Origin: Desulfovibrio sp. OttesenSCG-928-G15
GTDB lineage: Bacteria > Desulfobacterota > Desulfovibrionia > Desulfovibrionales > Desulfovibrionaceae
DNA length: 24,251 bases
Reading direction: 5' to 3'
Assembly: GCA_030266525.1 (NCBI GenBank)
Contig: JAJDIC010000028.1
Location: 1 to 24,251 of the forward strand
Below are positions 16,013 to 22,720 of the stretch, in pieces (within the stretch, counting starts at the first letter, position 1; every line of letters begins with the position of its first letter). The position numbers were made by a program, and so were the translations under genes. The notes beneath the pieces are model-generated. The model saw only the letters and a list, made by a program, of their open reading frames with translations, did not search any database and was not told where the DNA came from.

Positions 16013-16872
16013 GCCTCGCCGAGAGTTTACGGCCCTTGAAAGCAGCCGGATTATCCTGTTTTCTTGACGTGATTTTTGACACTTCGGAAGACAGTGGCGA
16101 TTCTGGCTGTAGCCAAGGCAATTCGCTGCCTGATTCGGGTGACGCTCAGACTCGTGTTCCGGGGGCAAGGCCTGGGGCTGTTGCCAAGCCGCCACCGCCG
16201 GGGAACGCGCAACAGGCGCAAGATGCCGGAAATTATCAGCATACCGGGCGTACCGTATGTCGCCCGCAACCTGCACAGAGCATTGGGTCGCAAGAAGAAG
16301 CACGCGCACAAAGGGCAAGGGCGTCGTCTTCACAGGCCCCCGATACCGCTTCCACCGCATTTTCGCAGGCCCCGGTTGCCTGGCCTGCGCCCTGGCGTGC
16401 TCTTTTTGCAGAGCTTCGCTCGGCGCCTGTGCTATGGAGTTATGCGGAACTGGGCTTTGACCTCAGCGGCAAGGGGTGTACAGAACGTTCTGCAACCCTG
16501 AGAAATATTATTGGCGCACTGCAATTACCCAGGGGCACCAGCGTTTTTTGGCCTCAGAGCTTACCCGATGACCCGGAGGTCACCAGTGGCGGAGATGAAA
16601 ATGACGCCTCTTCTCCTTTGCAGTTTTTTATCTCCGGCCTGGAACGGCTCTCACCCAAAACGGTGATCCTTCTTGGCTGCTCTGATACACTTGCCGCTTT
16701 GCTGGGTTTTTCCAATACAGCGCCGTACACGCAAGGGATTGTTAAAGGGCGTCTGTATATCCATCTTCCCGCCATGGAACAGTTGCTCGTGGATAAGAAA
16801 CTTGTTGATCGCGCCTGCATTTTTTTGCGTAATGCCCTCACAGCATACCCCTCATTGTTCCGACAAAAATAG
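15994..16872 (+). CDS. Conserved hypothetical protein with low-complexity linker (TTG start)
   Basis: A 292-residue protein that I cannot assign. The start is a TTG at 15994 inside the end of coaBC, supported by GGAGG 8 nt upstream. Residues 1-30 (SLAESLRPLKAAGLSCFLD) look like a short conserved helix. About 31-125 is a Ser/Gln/Ala/Pro-rich linker without visible structure. About 128-292 is a compact domain with WPAPWRALFAELRSAPVLWSYAELG, LPRGTSVFWP, and GLERLSPKTVILLGCSDTLAALLG. The last pattern faintly recalls uracil-DNA-glycosylase-type folds, but no catalytic motif is seen. The epimerase gene starts 14 nt after its stop. Confidence 0.75.
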   Translation: MAINPISLAESLRPLKAAGLSCFLDVIFDTSEDSGDSGCSQGNSLPDSGDAQTRVPGARPGAVAKPPPPGNAQQAQDAGNYQHTGRTVCRPQPAQSIGSQEEARAQRARASSSQAPDTASTAFSQAPVAWPAPWRALFAELRSAPVLWSYAELGFDLSGKGCTERSATLRNIIGALQLPRGTSVFWPQSLPDDPEVTSGGDENDASSPLQFFISGLERLSPKTVILLGCSDTLAALLGFSNTAPYTQGIVKGRLYIHLPAMEQLLVDKKLVDRACIFLRNALTAYPSLFRQK

Positions 16873-16886
16873 GAGCCTTTGCGAAT

Positions 16887-17894
16887 ATGCGCATTCTTGT
16901 TACCGGAGCTGCCGGTTTTATCGGATATCATCTTTGTGCATGGTATCTTGAATCTGGTGTTGAGGTTTGCGGGATTGATAACCTGAATGACTATTATGAT
17001 CCGCAGCTCAAACTGGATCGTTTGGCAGGTTTGCGCAGCCATGACTCTTTTTTGTTTCACAAGATTGATATAGCCGATGCGGAAAAGCTTGATGCGGTTT
17101 TTGCCGATTTTCGCCCCAGCCATGTTGTCAATCTCGCTGCCCAGGCGGGTGTTCGCTATAGTCTTATAAACCCGGGTGCCTATGTTCAGTCAAACCTTGT
17201 CGGCTTTGGCAACCTGCTGGAATGTTGCCGCAAGTATGCCATATGTCACCTTGTCTATGCTTCCTCCAGCTCTGTTTACGGCCTGAACACCCAAATGCCC
17301 TTTTCTACTGAGCAATGCGTTGATCATCCGGTCAGCCTGTATGCGGCGACTAAAAAATCCAATGAGATGATGGCCCACAGCTATAGCCATTTGTTTGGCA
17401 TACCGACCACGGGCCTTCGCTTTTTTACGGTATACGGGCCTTGGGGCAGGCCCGATATGGCGGCTTGTATTTTTACCAAGGCCATACTTGCTGGCGAGCC
17501 GATACCCGTATTCAATAACGGGCATCTGCAACGCGATTTCACCTATATTGATGACATAGTGAAAGGCGTAACCGGTGTGGTTCCTGTTCTGGCTACACCT
17601 TCTGATAGCTGGAATTCCGCCAATCCCTCTGTTGCAACGAGCAGTGCTCCGTATCGCCTTTATAATATTGGCAATAATAACCCTGTAGAATTGTTGTCTT
17701 TTATTGCTACGCTTGAAGATGCGCTCGGGCGTAAGGCAAAGTTGCATCTTTTGCCCATGCAGCCGGGGGATGTGCAGGCAACCTATGCTGACATCCAACC
17801 TTTATCCGCGCTAGTCGGTTTTCAGCCATCCACCGACTTGGCGACCGGAATTAAGAATTTTGTTTCGTGGTATGAGGCGTATTATTCAGGATAA
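16887..17894 (+). CDS. NAD-dependent nucleotide-sugar epimerase (UDP-glucuronate 4-epimerase type)
   Basis: A 335-residue short-chain dehydrogenase/reductase of the extended type. The NAD-binding motif GAAGFIG spans 7-13, GIDNLNDYYDP (29-39) is the signature of the UDP-glucuronate epimerase group (CapI/LspL), and catalysis uses the ASSSSVYG serine cluster (125-132) with Tyr152 and Lys156 in YAATKKS. LRFFTVYGPWGRPDMA and RDFTYIDDIV are further family marks. It probably makes UDP-galacturonate for lipopolysaccharide or capsule. AGGAG lies 11 nt upstream of the ATG. The heptose kinase gene further right also serves surface sugars, but it belongs to another transcript. Confidence 0.9.
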   Translation: MRILVTGAAGFIGYHLCAWYLESGVEVCGIDNLNDYYDPQLKLDRLAGLRSHDSFLFHKIDIADAEKLDAVFADFRPSHVVNLAAQAGVRYSLINPGAYVQSNLVGFGNLLECCRKYAICHLVYASSSSVYGLNTQMPFSTEQCVDHPVSLYAATKKSNEMMAHSYSHLFGIPTTGLRFFTVYGPWGRPDMAACIFTKAILAGEPIPVFNNGHLQRDFTYIDDIVKGVTGVVPVLATPSDSWNSANPSVATSSAPYRLYNIGNNNPVELLSFIATLEDALGRKAKLHLLPMQPGDVQATYADIQPLSALVGFQPSTDLATGIKNFVSWYEAYYSG

Positions 17895-17962
17895 CTCATA
17901 CCTGCCGTTTCTCTTAATCCGGTCTTTTTTCTACTTTTTACTCTTCTCCCGCCTATCCTTTA

Positions 17963-17991
17963 TTGACCTCCTCAGGGGTCTGCCGTATAGC
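17963..17991 (+). promoter_or_regulatory. Promoter of parA
   Basis: TTGACC (17963-17968) and TATAGC (17986-17991) with a 17-bp spacer. Transcription would begin near 17998, so the parS site lies in the 5' leader just downstream, where ParB binding could repress parA. Confidence 0.6.
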
Positions 17992-18015
17992 TATTCACAG
18001 GAGCATGCGTAGGTC

Positions 18016-18033
18016 ATGTTTCACGTGAAACAT
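18016..18033. promoter_or_regulatory. parS: parS centromere-like site (ParB binding)
   Basis: ATGTTTCACGTGAAACAT is an exact 18-bp palindrome whose inner 16 bp (18017-18032) equal the widely conserved bacterial parS sequence TGTTTCACGTGAAACA. It lies 16 bp before the parA start codon. No second copy was seen in the window. Confidence 0.95.
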
Positions 18034-18049
18034 TTACAAAGGATAGAAT

Positions 18050-18832
18050 GTGGCCCGTACAATCGCTGTAGCTAATCAAAAGGGTGGCGTTGGCAAGACT
18101 ACTACGTCCATCAACCTTGCTGCCTCCCTCGCTGTTATGGAAAAGCGCGTCCTTCTGGTTGACTGTGACCCGCAGGCCAACACGACCAGTGGGTTGGACA
18201 TATCGCCGGGGGCTAAAAACCTCTATCCTGTTTTTTTTCAGCCGGAGTTGGCTAAAGAGGCTATAGCGCAAACCAGTACGCCTTTCCTCTCGGTTTTGCC
18301 TTCCACAACAGACCTTGTCGCAGTCGAAATGGAGCTGGTAGATAAAATTGGTCGGGAATATTACCTGGCAGAGGTAATCAAGGCAGTAGAAGATGACTAC
18401 GATTATATCATTCTGGACTGCCCTCCCTCATTGGGGCTGATTACGCTGAATGCGCTGTGTGCAGCCAGGGAACTGCTTATTCCGCTTCAGTGTGAATATT
18501 TCGCCCTGGAAGGCATAGTCAAGCTGTTGCATACCTTTGAGCTGGTAAAAAAGCGCCTTAATCCGCAACTCTCCTTGTTGGGCGTAGTTCTTACCATGTA
18601 CGATATGCGTAACAAGCTGACGCGACAGGTGAAGAACGAAGTGCGCAAATGCTTTCCGGATCATTTATTTGAAACGGTAATCCCGCGCAATGTGCGTCTG
18701 TCAGAAGCGCCCAGTCACGGGAAGTCCATTATCCACTATGATATAAAATCAAAAGGCGCAGAGGCGTACCTGGCCCTTGCCAAAGAGGTTGTACTGCGAC
18801 GGCCCCTGCGGCGCGAACATCATGCGGCATAA
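18050..18832 (+). CDS. parA: Chromosome-partitioning ATPase ParA (Soj)
   Basis: A 260-residue Walker-type ATPase that moves ParB-parS complexes during origin segregation. Marks are the deviant Walker A KGGVGKTT (11-18) with the signature Lys11, VDCDPQANTTSGL (37-49), Walker B-like YIILDCPPSLG, and IPRNVRLSEAPSHGKSI near the end. The start is the GTG at 18050, with AAGGA about 7 nt upstream. No in-frame ATG lies nearby. The short N-terminus is the chromosomal Soj type, without a DNA-binding extension. A bidirectional terminator begins at its stop codon, so parB is not on the same transcript. Confidence 0.97.
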   Translation: MARTIAVANQKGGVGKTTTSINLAASLAVMEKRVLLVDCDPQANTTSGLDISPGAKNLYPVFFQPELAKEAIAQTSTPFLSVLPSTTDLVAVEMELVDKIGREYYLAEVIKAVEDDYDYIILDCPPSLGLITLNALCAARELLIPLQCEYFALEGIVKLLHTFELVKKRLNPQLSLLGVVLTMYDMRNKLTRQVKNEVRKCFPDHLFETVIPRNVRLSEAPSHGKSIIHYDIKSKGAEAYLALAKEVVLRRPLRREHHAA

Positions 18833-18866
18833 AAAAAGGGGACAGCCACCGCTGTCCCCTTTTTTT
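18831..18866. terminator. Bidirectional intrinsic terminator between parA and the zinc-ribbon gene
   Basis: AAAAAAAGGGGACAGC (18831-18846), loop CACC, then GCTGTCCCCTTTTTTT (18851-18866). The GC stem is 9 bp with seven A/T pairs on each side, so it works in both directions and serves the two convergent genes. Confidence 0.95.
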
Positions 18867-18885
18867 ATGCCGTCTACTGGCGATT

Positions 18886-19296
18886 CTATGCACCGCAACC
18901 GCTTTTGCTGAATTCAAAACAAATATGATCTTTGAAATGCTTTTTCCTGACAGTGGCCCCGCAATGCGTGCATTCAAACACTGCCAGCCCGCCCAGTTGT
19001 GCGCTCTTGAGGCGAAAAGGCTTGAAAGGATCTTTTTGCCAGTCTTCGGTGGAAGCACCGCATCCACCGCATTTTACTGTGGCTTCGTAAGGGTATTTGA
19101 AGTCCCAGTACTTTTTGAAATCTTCCCATTCTTCAAGGGGCTCTGCTTTGATTGTGGGTTCCATCTCTTCAAGCATGCCCCGCAGCACTGGGTCAAGCTT
19201 AAAGCGAAACCGGTTCCACAGTTCTGCGCTGAGCATCACGGAGTATAAATTGCCGTTTTTATCAAAAAGTTGAATGAAATGATCGGAATGCGCCAT
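18886..19296 (-). CDS. Small zinc-ribbon protein of unknown function
   Basis: A 136-residue protein with two CxxC knuckles: Cys76/Cys79 (VKCGGCGA) and Cys109/Cys112 (FECTHCGATVRKKH). Together they would hold one zinc ion. The N-terminal part (HFIQLFDKNGNLYSVMLSAE) is a short beta unit followed by a Glu/Trp-rich helix region (EEMEPTIKAEPLEEWEDFKKYW). The start at 19296 is chosen because AGAGGA lies 6 nt upstream. The frame is open further but has no ribosome site there. It lies between parA and parB on the opposite strand, ends at the shared terminator, and is probably independent of partitioning. Confidence 0.82.
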   Translation of the reverse strand: MAHSDHFIQLFDKNGNLYSVMLSAELWNRFRFKLDPVLRGMLEEMEPTIKAEPLEEWEDFKKYWDFKYPYEATVKCGGCGASTEDWQKDPFKPFRLKSAQLGGLAVFECTHCGATVRKKHFKDHICFEFSKSGCGA

Positions 19297-19733
19297 GTTT
19301 TTCCTCTCTGCGTAATGTGCGAACAGCATGTATTGATTATCACGCCTTGTCAAGGGCGCAGCACATGCTCTCCGGGGCTGCATGCGCTGCGCGTCTTGCC
19401 CTTTTCGTTCGAAGCTGGCTCGATTTTTGCGTGTGTTGGCGCTTTGCAAAGACTGCCTTGAGGCTGGCTCCATGAATCCCGAGCGTGCGTTATGGACAAG
19501 TCAGTTTTCTGCTCGGTTTATCAGGGCGAGGGGGGTGCCCGGCAAGCGCCGCGACTGCGATATGGCGACAGCGACGTTCCGTGCGCCACGGCCCCACCGT
19601 TAGAAAGAACTTTGGCAAAGTGATATCGTGCCAAAAATTGAACACGTAGGCGATGTGTGGAAAATTGACTTCTGAAAAAGGAAAGTGCACATTGTAGCTG
19701 TCAACGCGATGTGTTTTTGCGCAAGGAGATAGT
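19297..19733. other. 437-bp intergenic region between the zinc-ribbon gene and parB
   Basis: It should hold two divergent promoters. On the minus strand TTGACA (19354-19349) is a good -35 for the zinc-ribbon gene, but the -10 is unclear. On the plus strand TTGACT occurs about 65 bp before parB (near 19668), also without a clear -10. No tRNA, parS copy or coding frame was recognised. Confidence 0.4.
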
Positions 19734-21062
19734 ATGGCTTCGCATCCAACAGGACTCGGCAAAGGGCTGGACGCCCTTATAAGGGAAACAAACGAACCGT
19801 TCGACCCTTCTCATATTCGGGTCTTGCCGTTAGATGATATAGTGCCCAACCCCCGTCAGCCGCGGCGGGAGTTTTCTGAGAAATCACTGGAAGACCTTGC
19901 GGCTTCTATTAAAAGCCAGGGTGTTTTGCAACCGCTTTTAGTCCGTCCTGTCGGGGCGTCGCAGCCCGGAAAGTATGAAATAGTCGCTGGCGAGCGGCGC
20001 TGGCGGGCCAGCCGAATTGCCGGACTTGCCGAAGTTCCGGTTTTTGTGCGTTCTTTTTCGCCGCAAGATACTTTGGCCGCTGCACTCATTGAAAACTTGC
20101 AACGGGAAGACTTGAACCCTATAGAAGAGGCGGAAGGCATTCGCGTTTTAAAGGAAGAGTTTGGGTTAAGTCAGGACGATTTGGCAACGAAAATCGGGAA
20201 AAGCCGTTCCGCGATAGCCAATACGCTTCGTTTGCTTACCTTGCCGGAACCGATACGCCAGTTGCTGGCAGACGGGCGGCTTAGCTCCGGGCACGCCCGG
20301 GCGGTGCTTGGTATTTCAGATGATGCCGCCAGGCAGGAACTGGTGGATTTGATTCTTGATAAAAAATTGTCCGTGCGAGAGGCAGAAAGCCTGGCCTTTA
20401 CCTGGAAAAATACCGGGGCGTTTGATGCCGCTGCACAAGGTGCCAAAGCAGACAAAGCCGCGAGGCAAAGGGCCCAGGCAGTCAAAAATGAGCATATGGC
20501 GCATATTCAGCAGACTTTTGAAGATTTGTATCAGGTATCCGTCAAAGTGAGCGGAAAAGAGAATAAAGGACGGATCAGCTTTGCGTTCAACAGCAAAGAA
20601 GAGTTGGAAGCCTTGCTCCAGCGCTTATCGGCCAACGCTTTGGCAGGCAGCAAGCGCGACGCGCTTCCTGCAAGCAAGCGTCAGGCTTTGGCACATGCTG
20701 AGAAAGAAGCCCTGGAAGCAAGTGAGCTTGAAGCTCTTGCGTCAAACGGCTTGGAAGTGCTGGAAGCAAGCGGGCATGCCGCTCTGGCCGGCTCAAGCGC
20801 TCCGAAGCTTGACGGCGGTAAGGCGGGCGTGTTGGCGGGCGCGTCCATGCAGTCACTTGGCACCGCCGGAATGGATTCTCTTGATGCCAATGAAATGACG
20901 AAACTTGCCTCCGCAGGCCACATGGCTCTGGATGGGCAGCGTGCCGATGTGCTTGAGCCAGCGCCCGAGCGCCCGCAGATTGCAGGCGGCAACTCCCAGG
21001 GGGCGTTGGCAGCAGAAGAGAGCGGTGTGCAAACTGCTGATAACACAGAAGGGGCTGAATAA
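19734..21062 (+). CDS. parB: Chromosome-partitioning protein ParB (Spo0J) with an octapeptide-repeat C-terminal tail
   Basis: A 442-residue ParB. Residues 7-16 (GLGKGLDALI) are the ParA-contacting peptide. The CTP-binding N-domain has GERRWRA (86-92) and ENLQREDLNPIEEA (120-133). The helix-turn-helix that binds parS is at about 145-168. The usual C-terminal dimer domain ends near residue 298 (GRISFAFNSKEELEALLQRL), where normal ParB proteins stop. Residues 302-413 are an added tail of fourteen 8-residue units with Leu at the second place of every unit, followed by a 29-residue Gly/Ala/Glu-rich end. AAGGAG lies 6 nt before the ATG. The heptose kinase gene follows two bases after the stop. It is separated from parA by an opposite-strand gene. 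Confidence 0.96.
   Translation: MASHPTGLGKGLDALIRETNEPFDPSHIRVLPLDDIVPNPRQPRREFSEKSLEDLAASIKSQGVLQPLLVRPVGASQPGKYEIVAGERRWRASRIAGLAEVPVFVRSFSPQDTLAAALIENLQREDLNPIEEAEGIRVLKEEFGLSQDDLATKIGKSRSAIANTLRLLTLPEPIRQLLADGRLSSGHARAVLGISDDAARQELVDLILDKKLSVREAESLAFTWKNTGAFDAAAQGAKADKAARQRAQAVKNEHMAHIQQTFEDLYQVSVKVSGKENKGRISFAFNSKEELEALLQRLSANALAGSKRDALPASKRQALAHAEKEALEASELEALASNGLEVLEASGHAALAGSSAPKLDGGKAGVLAGASMQSLGTAGMDSLDANEMTKLASAGHMALDGQRADVLEPAPERPQIAGGNSQGALAAEESGVQTADNTEGAE
20637..20972 (+). repeat. Fourteen 24-bp units encoding ParB octapeptides
   Basis: Consecutive units read ALAGSKRD, ALPASKRQ, ALAHAEKE, ALEASELE, ALASNGLE, VLEASGHA, ALAGSSAP, KLDGGKAG, VLAGASMQ, SLGTAGMD, SLDANEMT, KLASAGHM, ALDGQRAD, VLEPAPER. 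The second residue is Leu in all fourteen. Position 1 is Ala, Val, Ser or Lys, and positions 4-5 are mostly Ala, Gly, Ser or Asn. The DNA copies have diverged strongly while the protein pattern and the 24-bp period are kept, with no insertion or deletion. Confidence 0.9.
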
Positions 21063-21064
21063 GG

Positions 21065-22102
21065 ATGAGCGGTGACACACCGAATGTGCAGGTGACGAGG
21101 CAGGCTTTGGTCGAGTGTTGCCAGGCTTTGACCAAAGGCAAGGTGCTTATTATCGGCGATTGCATGCTGGACAAGTATTTGAAAGGGGATGCCCGGAGAA
21201 TATCTCCGGAGGCTCCTGTGCCTGTGGTGCTTGTAGAAGAGGAAATGCACCTGCTTGGCGGCGCGGGCAACGTTGCCCGAAACATTCAGTCGCTAGGTGG
21301 CAAAACGCGCATTATCGGACACCGGGGAAACGATCTGGCGGGCCGGGAATTACAGGATTGTCTCGATGCGGATGGTATTGAGAGCGATCTGCTTGTATTG
21401 CCGGAGCGCCCGACAACGGTAAAAACGCGTGTATTGGCCAGGCAGCAACAAGTTATTCGGATTGATTCCGAAAGCTCCCGGCCCATGGAAATGCGCCATA
21501 CAACACAACTGCTGGAAAAAGTAGAAAGCGCAATGGGCGACTGTTCTGCCGTGGTTGTATCAGATTACGGCAAGGGCGTGATTAACGGCGCTCTGATGCG
21601 CGGCTTGCTACGTATTACAGCTTCCGGGCAGCGCAAGATTCCCGTGCTGGTAGACCCCAAACCGCAGAATTGCGATTTTTATAAAAATACCACCCTGCTG
21701 ACGCCCAACGCCAAAGAAACCAGCGAGTCCACGGCAATGCCCGTGGACACTCCGGCGGCTATCATCCAGGCAGGGCGCATTCTCATGCGCAGGCTCAATC
21801 TGGACCACCTGGTCACAACGCTCGGCAGCAGGGGCTTGGCAGTATTTACCAACCGTGAGGAAACGTACCATATTCCGACCCTTGCGCAAAAAGTGTATGA
21901 CGTAACCGGTGCGGGAGACACGGTGATAGCTACGCTTGCCCTGGGGCTGGCTGCCGGGGTGGAGCTGCTTCCGGCATGCCTGATCGCCAACTATGCTGCC
22001 GGAATTGTTGTAGGCGAAGTGGGCGCCGCAACCGTAACCATGGAGCATCTGCTGGAACGCATCAACCTGTCGGATATGCCGGTTATTGCGGCCTGGTCGT
22101 AG
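21065..22102 (+). CDS. rfaE1: D-glycero-beta-D-manno-heptose-7-phosphate kinase (RfaE domain I, PfkB family)
   Basis: A 345-residue PfkB-type sugar kinase that makes heptose-1,7-bisphosphate for ADP-heptose and lipopolysaccharide inner core. Marks are GDCMLDKYLKGDARRISPEAPVPV (31-54, the RfaE signature), GGAGNVA (65-71), SDYGKGV, DPKPQN, LTPNAKE (212-218) and the catalytic Asp285 in DVTGAGDTVIA. It ends after the kinase domain, so the cytidylyltransferase half found in fused HldE is absent and must be encoded elsewhere. The ATG at 21065 is two bases after the parB stop, indicating co-transcription with parB. Confidence 0.92.
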   Translation: MSGDTPNVQVTRQALVECCQALTKGKVLIIGDCMLDKYLKGDARRISPEAPVPVVLVEEEMHLLGGAGNVARNIQSLGGKTRIIGHRGNDLAGRELQDCLDADGIESDLLVLPERPTTVKTRVLARQQQVIRIDSESSRPMEMRHTTQLLEKVESAMGDCSAVVVSDYGKGVINGALMRGLLRITASGQRKIPVLVDPKPQNCDFYKNTTLLTPNAKETSESTAMPVDTPAAIIQAGRILMRRLNLDHLVTTLGSRGLAVFTNREETYHIPTLAQKVYDVTGAGDTVIATLALGLAAGVELLPACLIANYAAGIVVGEVGAATVTMEHLLERINLSDMPVIAAWS

Positions 22103-22315
22103 CGTTTCAAGATTAAAAGAAACAAACACTTGGCTGATAACGGAAGCATTGTTCTTTACCTGTTAGTGAACAGCTCGCAGGCGATGGCAGTTTCATATTC
22201 ATGCCCTTGAGTTCTCCCTTTCTCGATGTCAGTCGGTAATTCGACCTGCTCACAAGGAGTTCTTTTAAGCAATCCTTGGTGTTAGCTCGGATAATGCACA
22301 TACCTTTCAGACAAA

Positions 22316-22357
22316 AGTAAAGCCGCCAAGTCGTATGTATACCTTGGCGGCTTTACT
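22316..22357. terminator. 15-bp perfect stem-loop after the heptose kinase gene
   Basis: AGTAAAGCCGCCAAG (22316-22330) and CTTGGCGGCTTTACT (22343-22357) around a 12-nt loop holding ATGTATAC. The T-richer side is on the minus strand (TTTACTTTTG). It may end transcription from either side. Its loop octamer also occurs at the centre of the palindrome at 12355-12410. Confidence 0.65.
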
Positions 22358-22365
22358 GTAATTCC

Positions 22366-22380
22366 TGGCGGAGAGGGAGG
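22366..22380 (-). mobile_element. Candidate attachment-site remnant: 3' end of a tRNA-Ser gene
   Basis: Read on the minus strand, the 15 bases are CCTCCCTCTCCGCCA, the T-arm/acceptor end plus CCA typical of tRNA-Ser genes. The bases before it do not continue into a T-loop, so no tRNA gene is present. Such a short repeat of a tRNA end is what tRNA-integrating elements leave at their far end. The element would then lie to the right (higher coordinates), where a KilA-N fragment and a plasmid-type gene follow. Confidence 0.5.
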
Positions 22381-22468
22381 AAGTGAAATTGATAGCGTAA
22401 TATAGTGTAACTTTAGGAATAAATTTTATAGCAGCAATTTGATACCCCCGCAAATACCCCAAAAACAT

Positions 22469-22585
22469 GCCGATTTCCACGCTCAACCAGGACGCGAACT
22501 CAAAGGCGATATCCTTGTGGGCGTAAGTGCCGCCTCTCCTTAGTTGAGCCCTTTTCTGGGGAGCAACGCCGAAAACTTCCTTGCG
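22469..22585 (-). pseudogene. KilA-N domain protein fragment
   Basis: The minus-strand frame between a stop at 22588-22586 and about 22469 encodes RRGGTYAHKDIAFEFASWLS followed by VEIG. This is the hallmark core of the KilA-N DNA-binding domain found in phage and other large-virus proteins. The usual next segment (PEFKLYLIKEFQRLK-like) is missing and replaced by unrelated residues, the N-terminal half of the domain is not recognisable, and no start codon is available. It is a decayed piece of a phage-type gene. The open frame runs on past the tRNA-like segment, but without family similarity. Confidence 0.75.
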
Positions 22586-22720
22586 TTACATATTCTGGAA
22601 CGTTGCCCTGCTAAAGATTCATTGTGCAAGGCTGAGCGAAAAAAGCCATGCACGAGTATTCCAGCTTATGCAGCGCTGCGACTACTATTCAACCGAAAAT
22701 AGGGAGTTAATGGTAATAGC

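Larger units (their letters stand above)
22103..22720. other. 618-bp region without an intact gene, chromosome / mobile-element junction
   Basis: From left to right it holds a 214-bp tail after the kinase gene; the hairpin at 22316-22357; the 15-nt tRNA-Ser-like segment at 22366-22380; an AT-rich stretch; a KilA-N gene fragment on the minus strand; and about 130 bp with no recognised content before the Sel1-SprT gene. A 62-codon minus-strand frame at 22113-22301 is open but unrecognised and is not called. Confidence 0.5.

Noticed and set aside
22113..22301. 62-codon minus-strand frame after the heptose kinase gene
   Set aside because: It has an ATG with a weak AAGG, but the product is not recognised and a strong stem-loop lies directly upstream. 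Not enough to call a gene.
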